DNA of 64,000 bases from NCBI GenBank assembly GCA_030562195.1, contig CM060200.1, positions 25,831,023-25,895,022 on the forward strand, written 5' to 3'. The stretch comes from Nipponacmea schrenckii (taxonomy: Eukaryota; Mollusca; Gastropoda; Lottiidae). A model generated the notes under the pieces. The model was not told where the DNA came from. It saw only the letters and a list, made by a program, of their open reading frames with translations, and made no database searches. Each line of letters starts with the position of its first letter. The stretch's first letter is position 1. The translations under genes were made by a program, and so were the position numbers. Positions 38,401 through 49,670 of this stretch are shown in pieces.

Positions 38401-41400
38401 TGTTGACAGACGGACCAACGGACCGACGGACTTTGAAATTCAAAGTTCAAGAATTCCAGGAATTTTTTTCGGAATCATACCAAAATCGATAGGGGTCTTC
38501 GTTGAATGGTAATAAACATGTATACCAAGTTTCAAGAAGATCCAATAAAAACTGTAGTCTCTACAGTGTCCACAAACAATTGTTGACAGACCGATGAGAA
38601 ACAGTACATTCGAAATTCCAAGTTCCAGAATTCCAGGAATTTTTTTCAGAATCATATCAAAATCAATAGGGGTCTTCCTTGGATGGTAATAAACAAATAT
38701 ACCAAGTTACAAAAAGATTCATAAAGAAATGGAGTCTCTACAGTGTCCACAAGCTTTTGTTTACAAACAGAACAATTTGAAATTCAAAGTCCAAGAATTC
38801 CAGGAATTTTTTTCGAAATCATACCAAAATCGATAGGGTTCTTCCTTGAGTGATTATAAACAAGTATACCAAGTTTCAAGAAATTCCAATAAAAACTGTA
38901 GTCTCTACAGTGTCCACAAACAATTGTTGACAGACGGACCAACGGACCGACGGACCGACGGACAGGGGCGACAACAATATACGTCCACATTTCTATGTGG
39001 GTGTATAAAAACGATTGACAAGAAACGAGACAATCATCAACACTTCAATTTTCATAACAAGATTTAAGACTGAGTGACAAGACAGATTATTTACAACAGA
39101 GCTGTACGAACTGAACATAAAGATCTAATCTAACATCAAAACATGACATACTATCTGAACCTGAGAAAGAACTTTCGGCCTCGCTGCGTGTATCATACTC
39201 CATGTTTTCTTGTACTGGTTTAATTTCATCTGTTTCATCAGCCGATAGACTCAGGTTTAATTTATCATCCTCTTCCACCATCTTCTCTACACCTATATTT
39301 AGAATTGTATATTATACTGTAATCACAAATCCAGAATATTTTAAGTTTTATTTTGTTTCTTTTATTCTGGAACCAAAACAAAATAGATGAATAACTTCTA
39401 TTATTTTTAAAGCTTTGTTGATTGGTTGATAAAACACTTTAATATAACTTTTTTTCCCAGAATTACATCCTTCAATTTTAAATTGATATCAAATCCAATA
39501 GTGGTTGAAACAAACTTTTAAGGTGAGAAACATCATTCACATTCTACCTACCTTCAGCTTTTTTGCTTCTCTTTTTTTCTGGGCTAGAAGTAATTACTTC
39601 TGTTGATTTAATGGCCTTCTTTACAGGAGATTTGTTAATTTTCGTTAGAGTTTTAGCTTTGATACCTACAAATATATTGAGTTGTTTAAAATTAGATGAA
39701 GATTTAGAACCATGCTAAGATGCATTCCTTCAGTAAATAGGAAATTTTTTTGGGGTTAAATATATCCCAAGAGGGAAAAACAGATTAAGTGTGATGAGCA
39801 TGCATATTTTCGAATTGGTTTATTCTATAAGTAATATAAGATATCGTCAGGGACCAGGGTATGACATAACACAAACATAAAATGAATTAAATAGGCTATC
39901 TAATGTGTTAAAGAAGACAAGAAGCATCATGCAGTGAGTGATGTATGCAACTAGACACTTCTTCCATTTGAGCTCCTCCAACCTGAATCACTGATAGGAT
40001 ATAATGGTGAACAAATCTGAAAGTTGATCTTGTCTTTGCCAAGATTTCAAACCAACTTAATTTTGGGTTCCAAGAAAAATAATTACCATACATATTGTTA
40101 CACTCTTCTATCATTCCAGTTCATATTATTTTTTTTAATTAATCTTGGATTTGGTTGTGCACTATACATTTGCACAACTAAGACATGTTCAGTATGAATA
40201 TACTTTTATTTAAGTTCAAATTAAACAAGCCTAAACTTCTTGGCATCTATCTTTTCAGCTTTCAAATGTTAATGCACAAATCTACAAACCTTTACTGTCT
40301 TTAATGTCAGTATTGAGGTCGTTTTCACCTTCCAATATAGCATCTAATACATTTACAACAGCATCACTTGCAGTGGTGGTTAGTTCATCTTCACCAAGTA
40401 TAGCATCCAGGACATTGATCACACTTTCAGAATCTGCAAATGCAATTTTAAATATTGAAAAAAAAATGGTCTAGTTTCGGCTTGCAGTGGTTTCCCCCTT
40501 TTTCCAATTCAGTGAAAATAATTGATTCAAGTCAAAACAACAATCGAATATGCGATTTAGCGACTTATTTACGGACCTAGTTGTATCCATTGCGAAAATT
40601 GGCTTTATAAATATCAATATGATCTGAAGATAACAAAATGTTCATTGAGGTAGTAAGACTAATCTTGTCGGTCTTCTTTTTTTAAAAACACGTAGGCCTA
40701 GTTTAATTGCAAATATTCCAGAACCAGTGCAAAGTAAGTGAAACGGTATCCAGTTAAAACGGTAACATGTCAAAACGGTAACAAATTTTATTAGTTAAAA
40801 CGGTAACAACTCCACCAAAACGGTAACAAAAATTTTCGGTTAAAACGGTAACAACTCCACCAAAACGGTAACAGATATTTTGGTGAATAAAAATAATTTA
40901 TTTTGTACATTTCTTTAATGATTGTGAAAATGTATGCAGAGGTCTACTATGTACGCACCACGTCCGACGAAGAATAAGTTGACAAAACAGACACACCTTA
41001 ATTTTTAGTGCTAAAACCGTTTATTGTAAGATATTGTCTCTATCGTACTGAGGCCTGCATGTAAACTATTTATGTATTTCTTTAATGTATGGGCTCTTTG
41101 TAATCTGTACAAAAAAAGAAGGTTGGGTAAATAATTTCTGAACTGTCAGAAGTGTTCAAAGACATCACGTGAGCAGTGCATTACGAGTATCTGTGAGGTG
41201 GTTGCGTTCGATTTTGGCTCCTGGCCGACACCTCCACTATTATTTCAATGGCAAACGACTAAAAGAGGGCATCGAACGCGCCTCAAATCCCAGCAAGACA
41301 GTCAAACAAGTGCAACATTATTCATAAAATGTGCTGACGAACACAATTTCATAAGTCGAGCATCGGACAAGTACTTTATTTCTGTTTATGTCATTAATTA

Positions 41401-41844
41401 GAAAATATTATGTATCGCGTTTTAATTATGATCGTGATTACTAATAATGATAGTTGTCAGGAAATCTTTTAGGTCTTATTAGGCCTATGTCGGTATACCC
41501 TATATTACTTTGATCAATTGGCAAAGATTGTTTGAGTTCTTTTCAATCACTGATTTTAAGTTAATACTATCTTGATTAATAAAGATCACATTAATTATTG
41601 GATTTATTTCGTTACCGTTTTAACCAAAAATAGCTGTTACCGTTTTAGCGGAGTTGTTGCCGTTTTAACCAAATTTCCGTTACCGTTTTGGTGGAGTTGT
41701 TACCGTTTTGACTAATAAAATTTGTTACCGTTTTGACATGTTACCGTTTTAACTGGTAGTAAGTGAAACTAGTCACTGCAGACGCAGTGGAAATTAAAAG
41801 AAGTAAATTGAAGTACCTTTAGATCCCTGACTTTCAATGTTCAT
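26483..41844 (-). CDS. YTHDC1: YTH domain-containing protein 1 (nuclear m6A reader), complete
   Basis: Sixteen minus-strand exons join in frame (551 residues): 41817-41844, 40290-40433, 39552-39665, 39152-39292, 35694-35804, 35292-35440, 35026-35080, 34658-34775, 34364-34448, 33714-33898, 31167-31240, 30858-30885, 30322-30379, 29758-29826, 29365-29487, 26483-26656. An alternative acceptor at 39286 stays in frame. The YTH domain starts near residue 181 ([18 protein letters not shown]) and runs to about 370. The m6A-cage residues W214 (GVWST), W265 (PIRWVLP) and L276 keep the spacing of human W377, W428 and L439. Acidic and KR-rich sequence precedes it; Arg/Gly/Pro-rich sequence and an RD/RE-rich tail follow, as in YTHDC1. 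It binds m6A RNA in the nucleus and affects splicing and export. Introns carry many transposons. The donor GTTAGG after 33714 is atypical but the frame is right. Confidence 0.93.
26800..26850. mobile_element. fragment of ~310-bp TIR MITE family
   Basis: TGTCACAAGAAAGATAGCTA followed by TTGCAGTCAAAATATATGAT closely matches the right inner arm of the elements at 47342-47650 and 52647-52956. No left arm is visible, so it is a remnant. It lies in the last YTHDC1 intron next to the hAT insertion. Confidence 0.45.
26867..28288 (+). mobile_element. hAT transposon derivative, 1422 bp, with 8-bp target duplication
   Basis: Ends CAGTGGCGGAGCCA (26867-26880) and TGGCTCCGCCACTG (28275-28288) are perfect inverted repeats. 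The 8-bp direct repeat AGGTCATG flanks the element exactly (26859-26866 and 28289-28296), as expected for hAT. It holds only a C-terminal transposase fragment, so it is an internally deleted, non-autonomous copy. It sits in the last YTHDC1 intron, opposite in orientation to that gene. The unbroken target duplication suggests a fairly recent insertion. Confidence 0.93.
27373..27984 (+). pseudogene. hAT transposase C-terminal fragment (ZMYM/hATC-type)
   Basis: An open frame of about 203 codons ends at TAA/TGA near 27984. It contains the hAT C-terminal dimerisation signature ([20 protein letters not shown], then [20 protein letters not shown]) preceded by a helical region. The N-terminal zinc finger and the catalytic first Asp regions are absent. 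The start codon shown is only the first Met of the open frame; the true coding start was lost with the deletion. Related hAT sequences in animals include ZMYM1-like proteins. It may be transcribed but cannot be a complete transposase. Confidence 0.82.
28305..29355. mobile_element. TTAA-flanked element with GGGGGTTGAC ends (piggyBac-like), 1051 bp
   Basis: Left end GGGGGTTGACAACCTTA and right end (reverse complement) GGGGGTTGACGTTGACAACC align with a 7-bp insertion, and TTAA flanks both sides (28301-28304, 29356-29359). An internal inverted pair, TTACGTTGGCTTTTT near 28939 and AAAAAGCCAACGTAA near 29053, gives a hairpin. No transposase frame is seen. It begins 5 bp after the hAT target duplication, so two elements sit side by side in one YTHDC1 intron. 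Confidence 0.68.
31640..32590. repeat. ~42-45-bp tandem repeat in YTHDC1 intron
   Basis: About twenty degenerate units built from CTAGTTTGTAATTTGTATGT and GAGCTATAATTTGTCTGTGG. Sub-blocks (for example GTGTGACACTAGTTTGTAAT then TCCTTTGTGAGCTA near 32300-32420) are almost identical, indicating recent local expansion. Confidence 0.85.
35884..36091. mobile_element. foldback (long inverted repeat) element in YTHDC1 intron
   Basis: The left arm from AAAACACTTCTTTAACCGCA through ACATGTCGTCATCCGATG pairs imperfectly with the right arm CATCTGATGACGATACATGT through GCTAATAAAGAAGTGCGTTT. Each arm is about 65-80 bp around a short centre. Family not recognised. Confidence 0.62.
36306..39009 (+). mobile_element. 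composite pearl-like array in YTHDC1 intron, 2.7 kb
   Basis: It begins with the same end as the LINE insertion (AAAGATAGCTTGCCAGGCAA). About ten ~160-bp core repeats (36420-38280) follow, then a GACGGACC microsatellite and hairpin TACGTCCACTTTTCCATGTG followed by GGCGTATAAAAA (38340-38370). A second module of about four ~155-bp repeats of another type (AATTCCAGGAATTTTTTTCG, CAGTGTCCACAAACAATTGT) then runs to a second microsatellite and hairpin at ~38940-39009. Two 3' ends in series suggest a tandem or nested insertion, or repeat swapping between subfamilies. Confidence 0.75.
40750..41756. mobile_element. long-TIR element built on TAAAACGGTAAC repeats, 1007 bp
   Basis: The first ~120 bp (CCAGTTAAAACGGTAACATG then TCAAAACGGTAACAAATTTT) is almost a perfect inverted copy of the last ~145 bp, and both arms contain repeated (T)AAAACGGTAAC. 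A 12-bp direct repeat AGTAAGTGAAAC lies just outside (40733-40744 and 41758-41769), separated from the arms by 5 bp on the left and 1 bp on the right. Long TIRs with 9-12-bp duplications recall Mutator-like elements, but I see no transposase. It occupies most of YTHDC1 intron 1. Confidence 0.72.
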
Positions 41845-41966
41845 TGCTTTTCATTCGGACCATTAAAGTCTCTGCATCGTCCTTTCAGAACCAAATTTAC
41901 TTTCACAAGCAGAAATAATATATAATTTATTTTCAATGGAATTTCTTTCTTGTTTTAATGAAAAAC

Positions 41967-41975
41967 AAAATGGCG
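41967..41975 (+). promoter_or_regulatory. YY1-like motif AAAATGGCG in YTHDC1/RWDD3 shared promoter
   Basis: The motif lies 123 bp upstream of the YTHDC1 start codon, in the 954-bp gap between the divergent YTHDC1 and RWDD3 start codons. A similar CGCCATTTAC motif is at 61201-61210, ~100 bp upstream of RAD23. YY1 function is inferred from motif and position only. Confidence 0.3.
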
Positions 41976-42798
41976 ACCTCGTGTAGCTTCGATCTCGTTC
42001 TTTAACGTCAAATCTCGAAAACTTTTGATTATCCAGACGAAACATAATATCATTTAATTTGAAGCTATCAAAAAAAGCTGGATGATGGATAAACCATTAA
42101 AGATTAGACTTTATTTCCCAGTTCTTCTTTGTCTTCGTACAGCTTCAACGAAAACAGCAATAGTCTTGGTGTCAGAGACTATTATTGATAAACAAAACGA
42201 AAAACGGAGACAGAAAAAGAAAGAAGATCAAATCTTCAAACGTATTATACAGAAAATAAAGAACATCTATTAGTTCTTGTTTGATACAAGAAGGCTTTTC
42301 ACATAAGCTGATACTTATTTTTAAACATGACTCATCTTTGCCAGTAGCACAATATGCATAGCCCTTGGCATAGCCGCATCGAATGATGGTTTGACACCCC
42401 ACGCTAAAACTAAAATGATCAAAAAGGGAATTCCCAAATCGGTAAATTCTCTTATTTGTTGCATTTTGGATGTGCTCAGTTCTTACAGTAATGGAAGTAA
42501 TGATTACTGAAAATCTAGACTAAGCCTGATATTCTTGTAAGATATCTCGACTGAGTAATGTTCTTGTCTGACTGTGGAGTAATTGCTTGGCATATTGAAT
42601 TATTTGTTTATTTTCTAAATCTCTCCAGAGAAGTTGATAATTTCTTATGCTTCTATATGAGAATATTACTTCTAACACCTAATGATAATTCTCTATTGAA
42701 TAGAAACTTGTTACTTTTCAACCTCCATAAACTCTGTTGCAGATGAAATTGCGAATAAATTTAGAAGTACTCAGTAAGAAGTATATGAGCTGAGAAGA

Positions 42799-44910
42799 AT
42801 GGAGATTGAATTTGAAGAAGAAATCGAAGTTATTAAATCGATATACTGGCAACCAGGGGAAGTAGATATCACTAGAGGTATAATTCATTAAGTGACTATA
42901 AACACTGTCCCAGACTGTTCTTAATGCAGGTTATGGCTCCTTCATTATCATTTAATTGACAGAAATCTATAACTAATAGCAGTCCATCATATCTTGAATA
43001 TTGGTATTGCTATGACCTTATTAACCTGAATTAAACTTAGCCTTCTCCACTTTGTTTTGTAGGCGTGAATATGATTTGATTTGCTCAGATTTTCTAGAAA
43101 GATTCTCTGGAATGTTACAAAACATTGCTCGATTGTTGATTACTACCCATGGATGAATAATCAAAGATAAAAAAACACAAAATATTTGATATGAGTTATT
43201 GCCCTTGTTTCCCCTTTCACTTCAAATTTTGAACTCGTAAACAATCCTAACAGCACGATTCGTGCAAGTAAATTAAAAAGAAGTGAATGAATAAAGGTAA
43301 AATGTTTCATACTGTTGATTGATAGGCCTACTTTTATGTCAAATATTTTTATTCAAACTCAAAGTTGCCAGTGTACATGTAGGCTATTACCTTGTCTGGC
43401 AAGCTATCTTATATTCTATTTTTATTACAGATGCATGTAATGGGTATCATATAGCTCTTTATCTGACTCACAATATGTCATCTACCTTTGCTTTGGAAGT
43501 CAAGATTGTGGTTTCAAGCCAATATCCTGTTAAACCTCCTGAAGTTTCTCTGATCAGTCACACTGTTTCTGTTGTGGACCTGAAATCAATAAAAGACAAA
43601 GTTTCAAATTTAATTAAAGAATCTCCCAACTTGCCTTGTGCAGTTGAAATAGTTACATTGATAAATGAAAAATTTAATAATTTGGCTTCTGAGCGCTCCA
43701 GGATTCCTAAAGAAAAGAAAAATGTTGGTTCACAGACTACCGTAGCGGTGTTACATCTAGACCATATGAGAGCCAAAACACAGTATGTTAAACTTATAAA
43801 GAAATGGACAAATGATCTTAATTTAAATGGCCGTCTTATCTTCTATAATAGATTGATATTAATCTTGTTGATTGGAAATTATGACAATATTAAGGTATGT
43901 AAATTATAACTGTAATTGGGTAACAGAATTAAAGAAAGGTGCCTTCACACATATCACCTCTTCAAATAGTCTATCAAAATCAATATTCAGAAGACCAATT
44001 CTTGATTTTAGAACAGTATCCTGTTTTTTGAAAGCCATTATCAGATTTATTTGGAATAAAAAGTTTTAAATGTTTTTAGGAGTATATCCATCGCAACAGA
44101 ACTGTCAATGTTGATGTAGATTCTAGAGGACAGAGTTGTAAAGAGAGAATGTTGTCTGTTTTATGTGAGAAACAAATGGGAAATAAAAATATCATGTAAA
44201 TTTCAGACTTTTCTATCATTTTTACTAGTGTGTTATGGATGGATTCTAGTAGGGTTTCATAATTAACAAAACAGAGCCTAAAAATTCCACAATTAGCATT
44301 TATTAACCTGCTGAAAAGGGTGAAGATTTGACAAATCCTTATTCCAAATAAACTATGTAGAAATGTAAGTGGAAGGCTGTCAAAAGTGATGCTAAGTTAA
44401 CAAACACAACTTCCATGTTAACAATATTATTATGAATAATCCTTCAGTGACATTTTAGCAGTACCTGTATAGATAAATTAGACAGTTATTATAGATGGAT
44501 ACTTTATTATTACAGAATATTTATTGCTTTTAAAGTTTCTGGTTCTCACACCATCATCAGGAAAATAATAATATAAATATTAAATTTTCTAATATTATTA
44601 GTAATATGGACTCTCATCGAATCCAATCACAGAATTGCAAACAAACCTTGTTACTTATTAATTTGACATTCTGTTTAAATGTTACATGACTTTGTTAATA
44701 TATAATTTTCTTATATTTTAAGTCGATATCGGGAATTGTCTAAAACTTAAAAAATGAAATAATATGATAATTATATTTTGCAGTATTAGTAATTTCGAAG
44801 TGATAAACTGTGAGAAAGATGAAGAAATAGTATCAATATTTACTGGACATCTACGTGGAATTTATGATAAATATATAACATGTTTATCTGGGTATGGCTT
44901 AAAATCCTGA
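42799..44910 (+). CDS. RWDD3: RWD domain-containing protein 3 (RSUME), complete
   Basis: Four exons join in frame into 261 residues: 42799-42877, 43431-43894, 44080-44195 and 44784-44910 (TGA 44908-44910). The N-terminus ([20 protein letters not shown]) and the exon 2 block with [15 protein letters not shown] form an RWD fold. The C-terminal region is strongly RWDD3-like: [45 protein letters not shown] and [20 protein letters not shown]. Human RWDD3 is 267 residues, so length fits. RWDD3 binds the SUMO E2 enzyme UBC9 and increases sumoylation. It is divergent from YTHDC1 with 954 bp between start codons. A degraded transposon end lies immediately before the exon 2 acceptor. Confidence 0.9.
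43190..43411 (-). mobile_element. degraded pearl-like remnant abutting RWDD3 exon 2
   Basis: Read on plus, GAGTTATTGCCCTTG at ~43194 matches the inverted core repeat. GCCAGTG at ~43367 and ATTACCTTGTCTGGCAAGCT then ATCTT (43387-43411) match the inverted 5' end of the elements at 20837 and 36306. Its terminus is 19 bp upstream of the exon 2 start (43431), so the polypyrimidine/branch region is at or inside the element edge. Confidence 0.6.
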
Positions 44911-45370
44911 CAGGGTGAGTAATCTTCGTTTTCTATAGCCTTGCCCCTGCCTCCTCCCACACATTAATATGATTATAAGAAATGAACATTTTACTCATGA
45001 GGAACCTCTTAGCATTGATATGTCCTGTATATATTATCCTGACCCATTTGATGTTGCCAGCAAAATTGAGTGTCTTTCAAATTCTTTACAAGTGCCAGAA
45101 ATGATCTAAAAGTGGTGTTACTTGAACTATTGATAAATATTGACTATTGTATATAGTTCAATAGATCATTAAGTTAATAAACATACAATCTTGTTATTTC
45201 TTGACATACTTTGAAAGAAGGGTAACTCAATCTTGGATTATTTATATAGTATCCCACCTTTCCTGAAATCTTCCTACCACACCATGAAATTCTTGATTTA
45301 ATGCTCTTTAGAAATTACACTAGACAGACATAGGCTGTGATGTTTGTCTTGATTAATCAGTGAAAACAAA

Positions 45371-46000
45371 TACCGTATAATTCTGTGTATAATGCGCAGG
45401 TTTTTACCCTCAAACAGGCCCAACAAAGAAGGGGTGCGCACTATATACAGTTAAAAATAAATTGAGTATTTTTTCCCTACGAAAATTCCGCAAAATGATG
45501 TTGAGGATCCGCCATTTTGTCTACCTTCATCGACATTCACGTTAAAATTGATTTGTGTAAAAGATCGAATTATGATTTTAATAATGGCTCAATATGATTA
45601 TTATCTTATAAATTAAATATTTATTGTTAAATAAATAAAGGATTAAAGTTAATTTTTATGTTATTTGAATGGAAAATATTACGTGAAGACGAGAGATACC
45701 AAAAATAATTATCGAAGTCCAAGTATTTTGGATGGCTTTTATAGTAGGAACAATTGATTGTCATGCTTTATAACATGCCTCAATACATACTCGAGTATGT
45801 ACTGAATATAAATACGGTTACCAGAATAATTGGGTTTAAATATAATCCATTGGTTTCTTAATTATTCATCAGATATGATACACAAGGTTCACGCCATCAA
45901 TTTATTTCTGTTAGAGGTAATACTAGTCGATAAATCTATGCAGGGGATTAAAGCAGACGATAAATATAAACTATTGGGAGAATCGTGTCACTACAGCAAT
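45371..46000 (+). mobile_element. CCGTATAATTC-ended DNA transposon copy, right end not found
   Basis: Starts TACCGTATAATTCTGTGTAT then AATGCGCAGG. It runs collinear with the reverse complement of 57355-58095, sharing CAACAAAGAAGGGGTGCGCA, ATGGCTCAATATGATTATTA and CACAAGGTTCACG. The right terminus seen in the other copy is absent. Just beyond, MIKDLIEKNKTITIKELTQY (45999 on) looks like a mariner-type helix-turn-helix start, possibly a transposase remnant. Confidence 0.65.
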
Positions 46001-46309
46001 GATTAAAGACTTAATTGAGAAAAACAAAACAATCACAATTAAGGAACTGACGCAATATCATGATTATTATTCACATTTTTATTATGTGTCTTACATCAAG
46101 TCAGTTACCGTAAGCCCTTCGAATTCCTGTCAATGGTATTTTCTTCAATACGTTTATGTTTACCGGGTAATTGCACATTTTTCTTAAATGCTTTTGAAAC
46201 ATTGAGAGAGTTGAGGTCTTGATATTTTTCATCATTTTATGTCACATTTCCATAGATAAAATTTAATTTTATCAATAAGGCCTACAAATTGACATACAGT
46301 ACATTGAGT

Positions 46310-46870
46310 TCTACTCAGACATGACTTCCAATACTGTCTAATGATCAGCTCTACTGAAACAATACTGCCAAATTATTCAATGAATATACCCTATTTTATC
46401 ATTTACTGACAGTACGATTCACATAAGACATTGATTGGAGCCCTATACTCAGACATGACTGGCTAATAATGTCATATCAAAAGCCCTGCTGATGTCCATT
46501 GAACAATGAATACCTTCTATAATAACCTTTACATAAGACATAGATAAACTGTACTGTTATACTCAGACATGACTGGCAAATGCTGTCATATCAAAAGCCC
46601 TGCTGATGTCCATTGAACAATGAATATACCCTATAATAACATTTACATAAGACATTGATTAAAGCTGTACAGCTCTACTCAGAAATGAAATGAAATGAAA
46701 TGTATTAAAGTGCATCAGCACCAAAACGTGAGCTCTACTCAGACACAACTGGCTAATAATACCAAATCAACAGTACATCTGCACAATTCATGACTGGCAA
46801 TGAAATAATATCAAAAGCCCTGATGATTTCCATTGATCAAAGAATATACCCTATCTCATATACTGTATTG
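46310..46870. repeat. ~110-bp imperfect tandem repeat
   Basis: Four to five units share TACTCAGACATGACTGGC, ATATCAAAAGCCCTGCTGAT and GTCCATTGAACAATGAATA. The units near 46440-46620 are the most alike. A short (GAAAT)n run interrupts the array near 46685. Confidence 0.75.
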
Positions 46871-47341
46871 GCCATACAAATTGACATAAGAATGCAAACA
46901 TGGTCTCAGAGTTGACAAGGGACATAATAAATTAATTAATAAAGTTTCTTATCATCAGGTCAATTTGTAAATAAATAACTTAGTTACTCACCAATCAATT
47001 CATATTAAAGTCATATTTCATTTTGATCAGATTACTAAAATCATTTTAAAAAGGCTGTCAAAGCGGATTCTAAGTTGTATTAGGAAAGTTTACTTTTGTA
47101 AGACAGTAGAACTGGAGGGTAAGAGAACCTTTTTTGAAATTTGGCTGTTTGACCTAAATAGCCTTATGATTATCAGTGCTCTTTCCATGTCCACACAGGT
47201 GAACCTACCATGCTTTTCTATGTAGGCCCCTTAGGGGAATACCTATTATGCTTTAAGGGGTTTTATGAAGAAGTATTCATTTACTATCTGAAGAATCTCC
47301 TGTGAATTGTTTTTTGAGAAATAATTTCACCATAACAGATT

Positions 47342-47650
47342 CATCTTCACAATAGTAAATGGAAGTTATTATGCACTTCATCTTATACATTGACTACATT
47401 AGCTACTATTCTTGTATCACAGAATGCAGCTTTTCGATTGGATCGTACACAGCATTAACAGCCAATCATAATTCTCGACAGAAAGTCTGTACTGTGGCTT
47501 ATTGTTTACAAACTTTTTGTCAAGACCTCTGATTGGCTGTATTTGCTAGCATGCAATCCAATCAAATCACTGCTTCCTGTGACCTGAGAAAGATGACTAT
47601 TGCAGTCAAGGTATAAGATGATTTTGTAATATAATGATATTGTGAAGATG
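47342..47650. mobile_element. ~310-bp TIR MITE, copy A
   Basis: Nested inverted arms: outer CATCTTCACAATA (47342-47354) with TATTGTGAAGATG (47638-47650), inner ATCTTATACATTGACTACAT (47380 on) with its imperfect complement ending GTCAAGGTATAAGAT (47619). Copy B at 52647-52956 has the same layout and nearly the same size. No coding capacity. Confidence 0.72.
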
Positions 47651-49670
47651 CAACAGATGTGACTATGTTTACAGGTTGTTAGGCAAATAAAACAACCTGA
47701 TTTCATACTTTATAGATAAATACCTATAGAAATTCTCTTATCATAGACTCTATATAATACAAACAAAAACTTTTATATACCTTCATAGAAATTCTTTCTT
47801 TCAAATGATTGAAAGGCATTTAAGATTTCTTTTGAGAAAGGGTTGACTAAATTGAGAAAGGGTCATATTTAGCTGTAAAGGGTTGACTGCAGTTAAAAAA
47901 GAATCACTGTAAAAGGATTCCACAATGATCTATTGAACTGATTGATTTTAGTTATTGATTATAATATAGTTATAAGGTGAAATATGAACTAGTTTTATGC
48001 CCAAATAGGTTAATAGCCATATAGTAAGGTTATAAAATGAAATAGAAAGAGGCTATAAAGATATAAATTATGGTATTACATGTAACAAGTGGTTTGAATT
48101 ACCCCCCCCCCTTTGTTTATACATTTGAACAATCCCTATTCCATAAAATACTATATTTAGTCAAATTTGCCGTAAAGTTTAAGCATTTATTCTTTTACAT
48201 ATTCATTGCACAGTGGGAAGAAATTAATGGGACAGGTTTGCAATTTTTTAGATTGATTAGAGTCTGAATATATGTAAATTCCCTTCAGAAGTACTCGAAA
48301 TGAAAGAAAATGGCATAATCCTTAAAAAAATACCTCAAACCAGAAATTTTACTTTATATTTTTATCAATGCCTTTTGTGTATATCGTGGAGTCTCGAGTC
48401 TTTTTCAAACGCGGATAGGCTAATTCTGAAACACAAGGAATTTCAGTTGTGAACATTATTACTAATCAATTTAGCTTCAAATTCCCTGTTTCTGAAACTA
48501 AGGTATTATCGAATGGCACATCTGTTCCTTTAAACTAAAAGAATATTTTCCAGTAGAACTCCAACTCTAGTTATTGGACCAGGGTTATAACAACAAGATA
48601 TAAAGTATTATTTTAATGAAGTTATATCTAAAGTCAATAAACAATTTAACCCCCTCTACTTCAATTCACTTTATATTGTATTGGTGTTTAGTTTTCATAG
48701 GGACTCACTGGTAATAATTAAGTTGGATACCTCCCACTAGGGTTAACAAGCCATAGTCTCTTAATGTCACATTATGTTTACAGAATAACATGACAAAAAT
48801 TTCTGTATTAATTGAAATATCAGCTGTGCTTTTATAGTTAAAAAATGATTAAAAAGTCAATTACAAATATGAATTTTCAGAGGCAAATTTTCAGTTTAAA
48901 TATTGGTAATTTCTGTTAAAAGAGTTGGTTAAATTCAAATGTAAAATCATCTAACTTTATATTTCTATTACCTCAAAAACATTCTTAATCAATTGGTGAA
49001 AAAGAATTTGGTCCATTTCACACAACTAACCTGAGTCTAAATAAAAGTCAGTTTAAAGGTGTTGGCCTACAGCCAATTTATTTATACACATTTCAAAACT
49101 GACAAGTTCTTTTGGCTCAACTCATAGGAGTAGCCTAATAAGTAATAACAACACAAAACCACAAAACTAAACCAGAAATCCTAACATGGGTAGCAGCAAA
49201 TGAACCATAAGTAAATAAGTATGTTTATAATAAAAAATAAAAAATGGTATCGGGTATCTAAAAGAGTAAGCATACCCTGTCCGGTGTACTGCCGTCTATG
49301 ATTTGGGCAAGCAATAACTAACTGGTCCTAATATTTTTAGAGGAGATCCTAACTTTAACATTACAAACAAACAGATAAGTAGACATTACAACTATTAGAC
49401 ATTTTAGGTAAAATAAGTCACTATATTACTTACTAGTTACAAAATGGACGTAAGTGTACATTACATTTCTGTGACATTTATTTTACAATTTTTTTGGCAA
49501 TATCAATTAATCAACTGACCAGGACAACCTTTGTAAAGGGTTCTCAAAGGCTTTGCTCAGTTGTCAAAGAGTTCATAGTTGTCTTTCATTTAATGTTGTA
49601 CTTCTGTTATTATTAGGAATATTGTTTTTTTCAATTTTCATAAAATGATCTTTCTTCATGCCTCAGTATA

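Noticed and set aside
41198..41401. 67-codon open frame inside the long-TIR element as a transposase
   Set aside because: No recognisable catalytic motif; too short to support.
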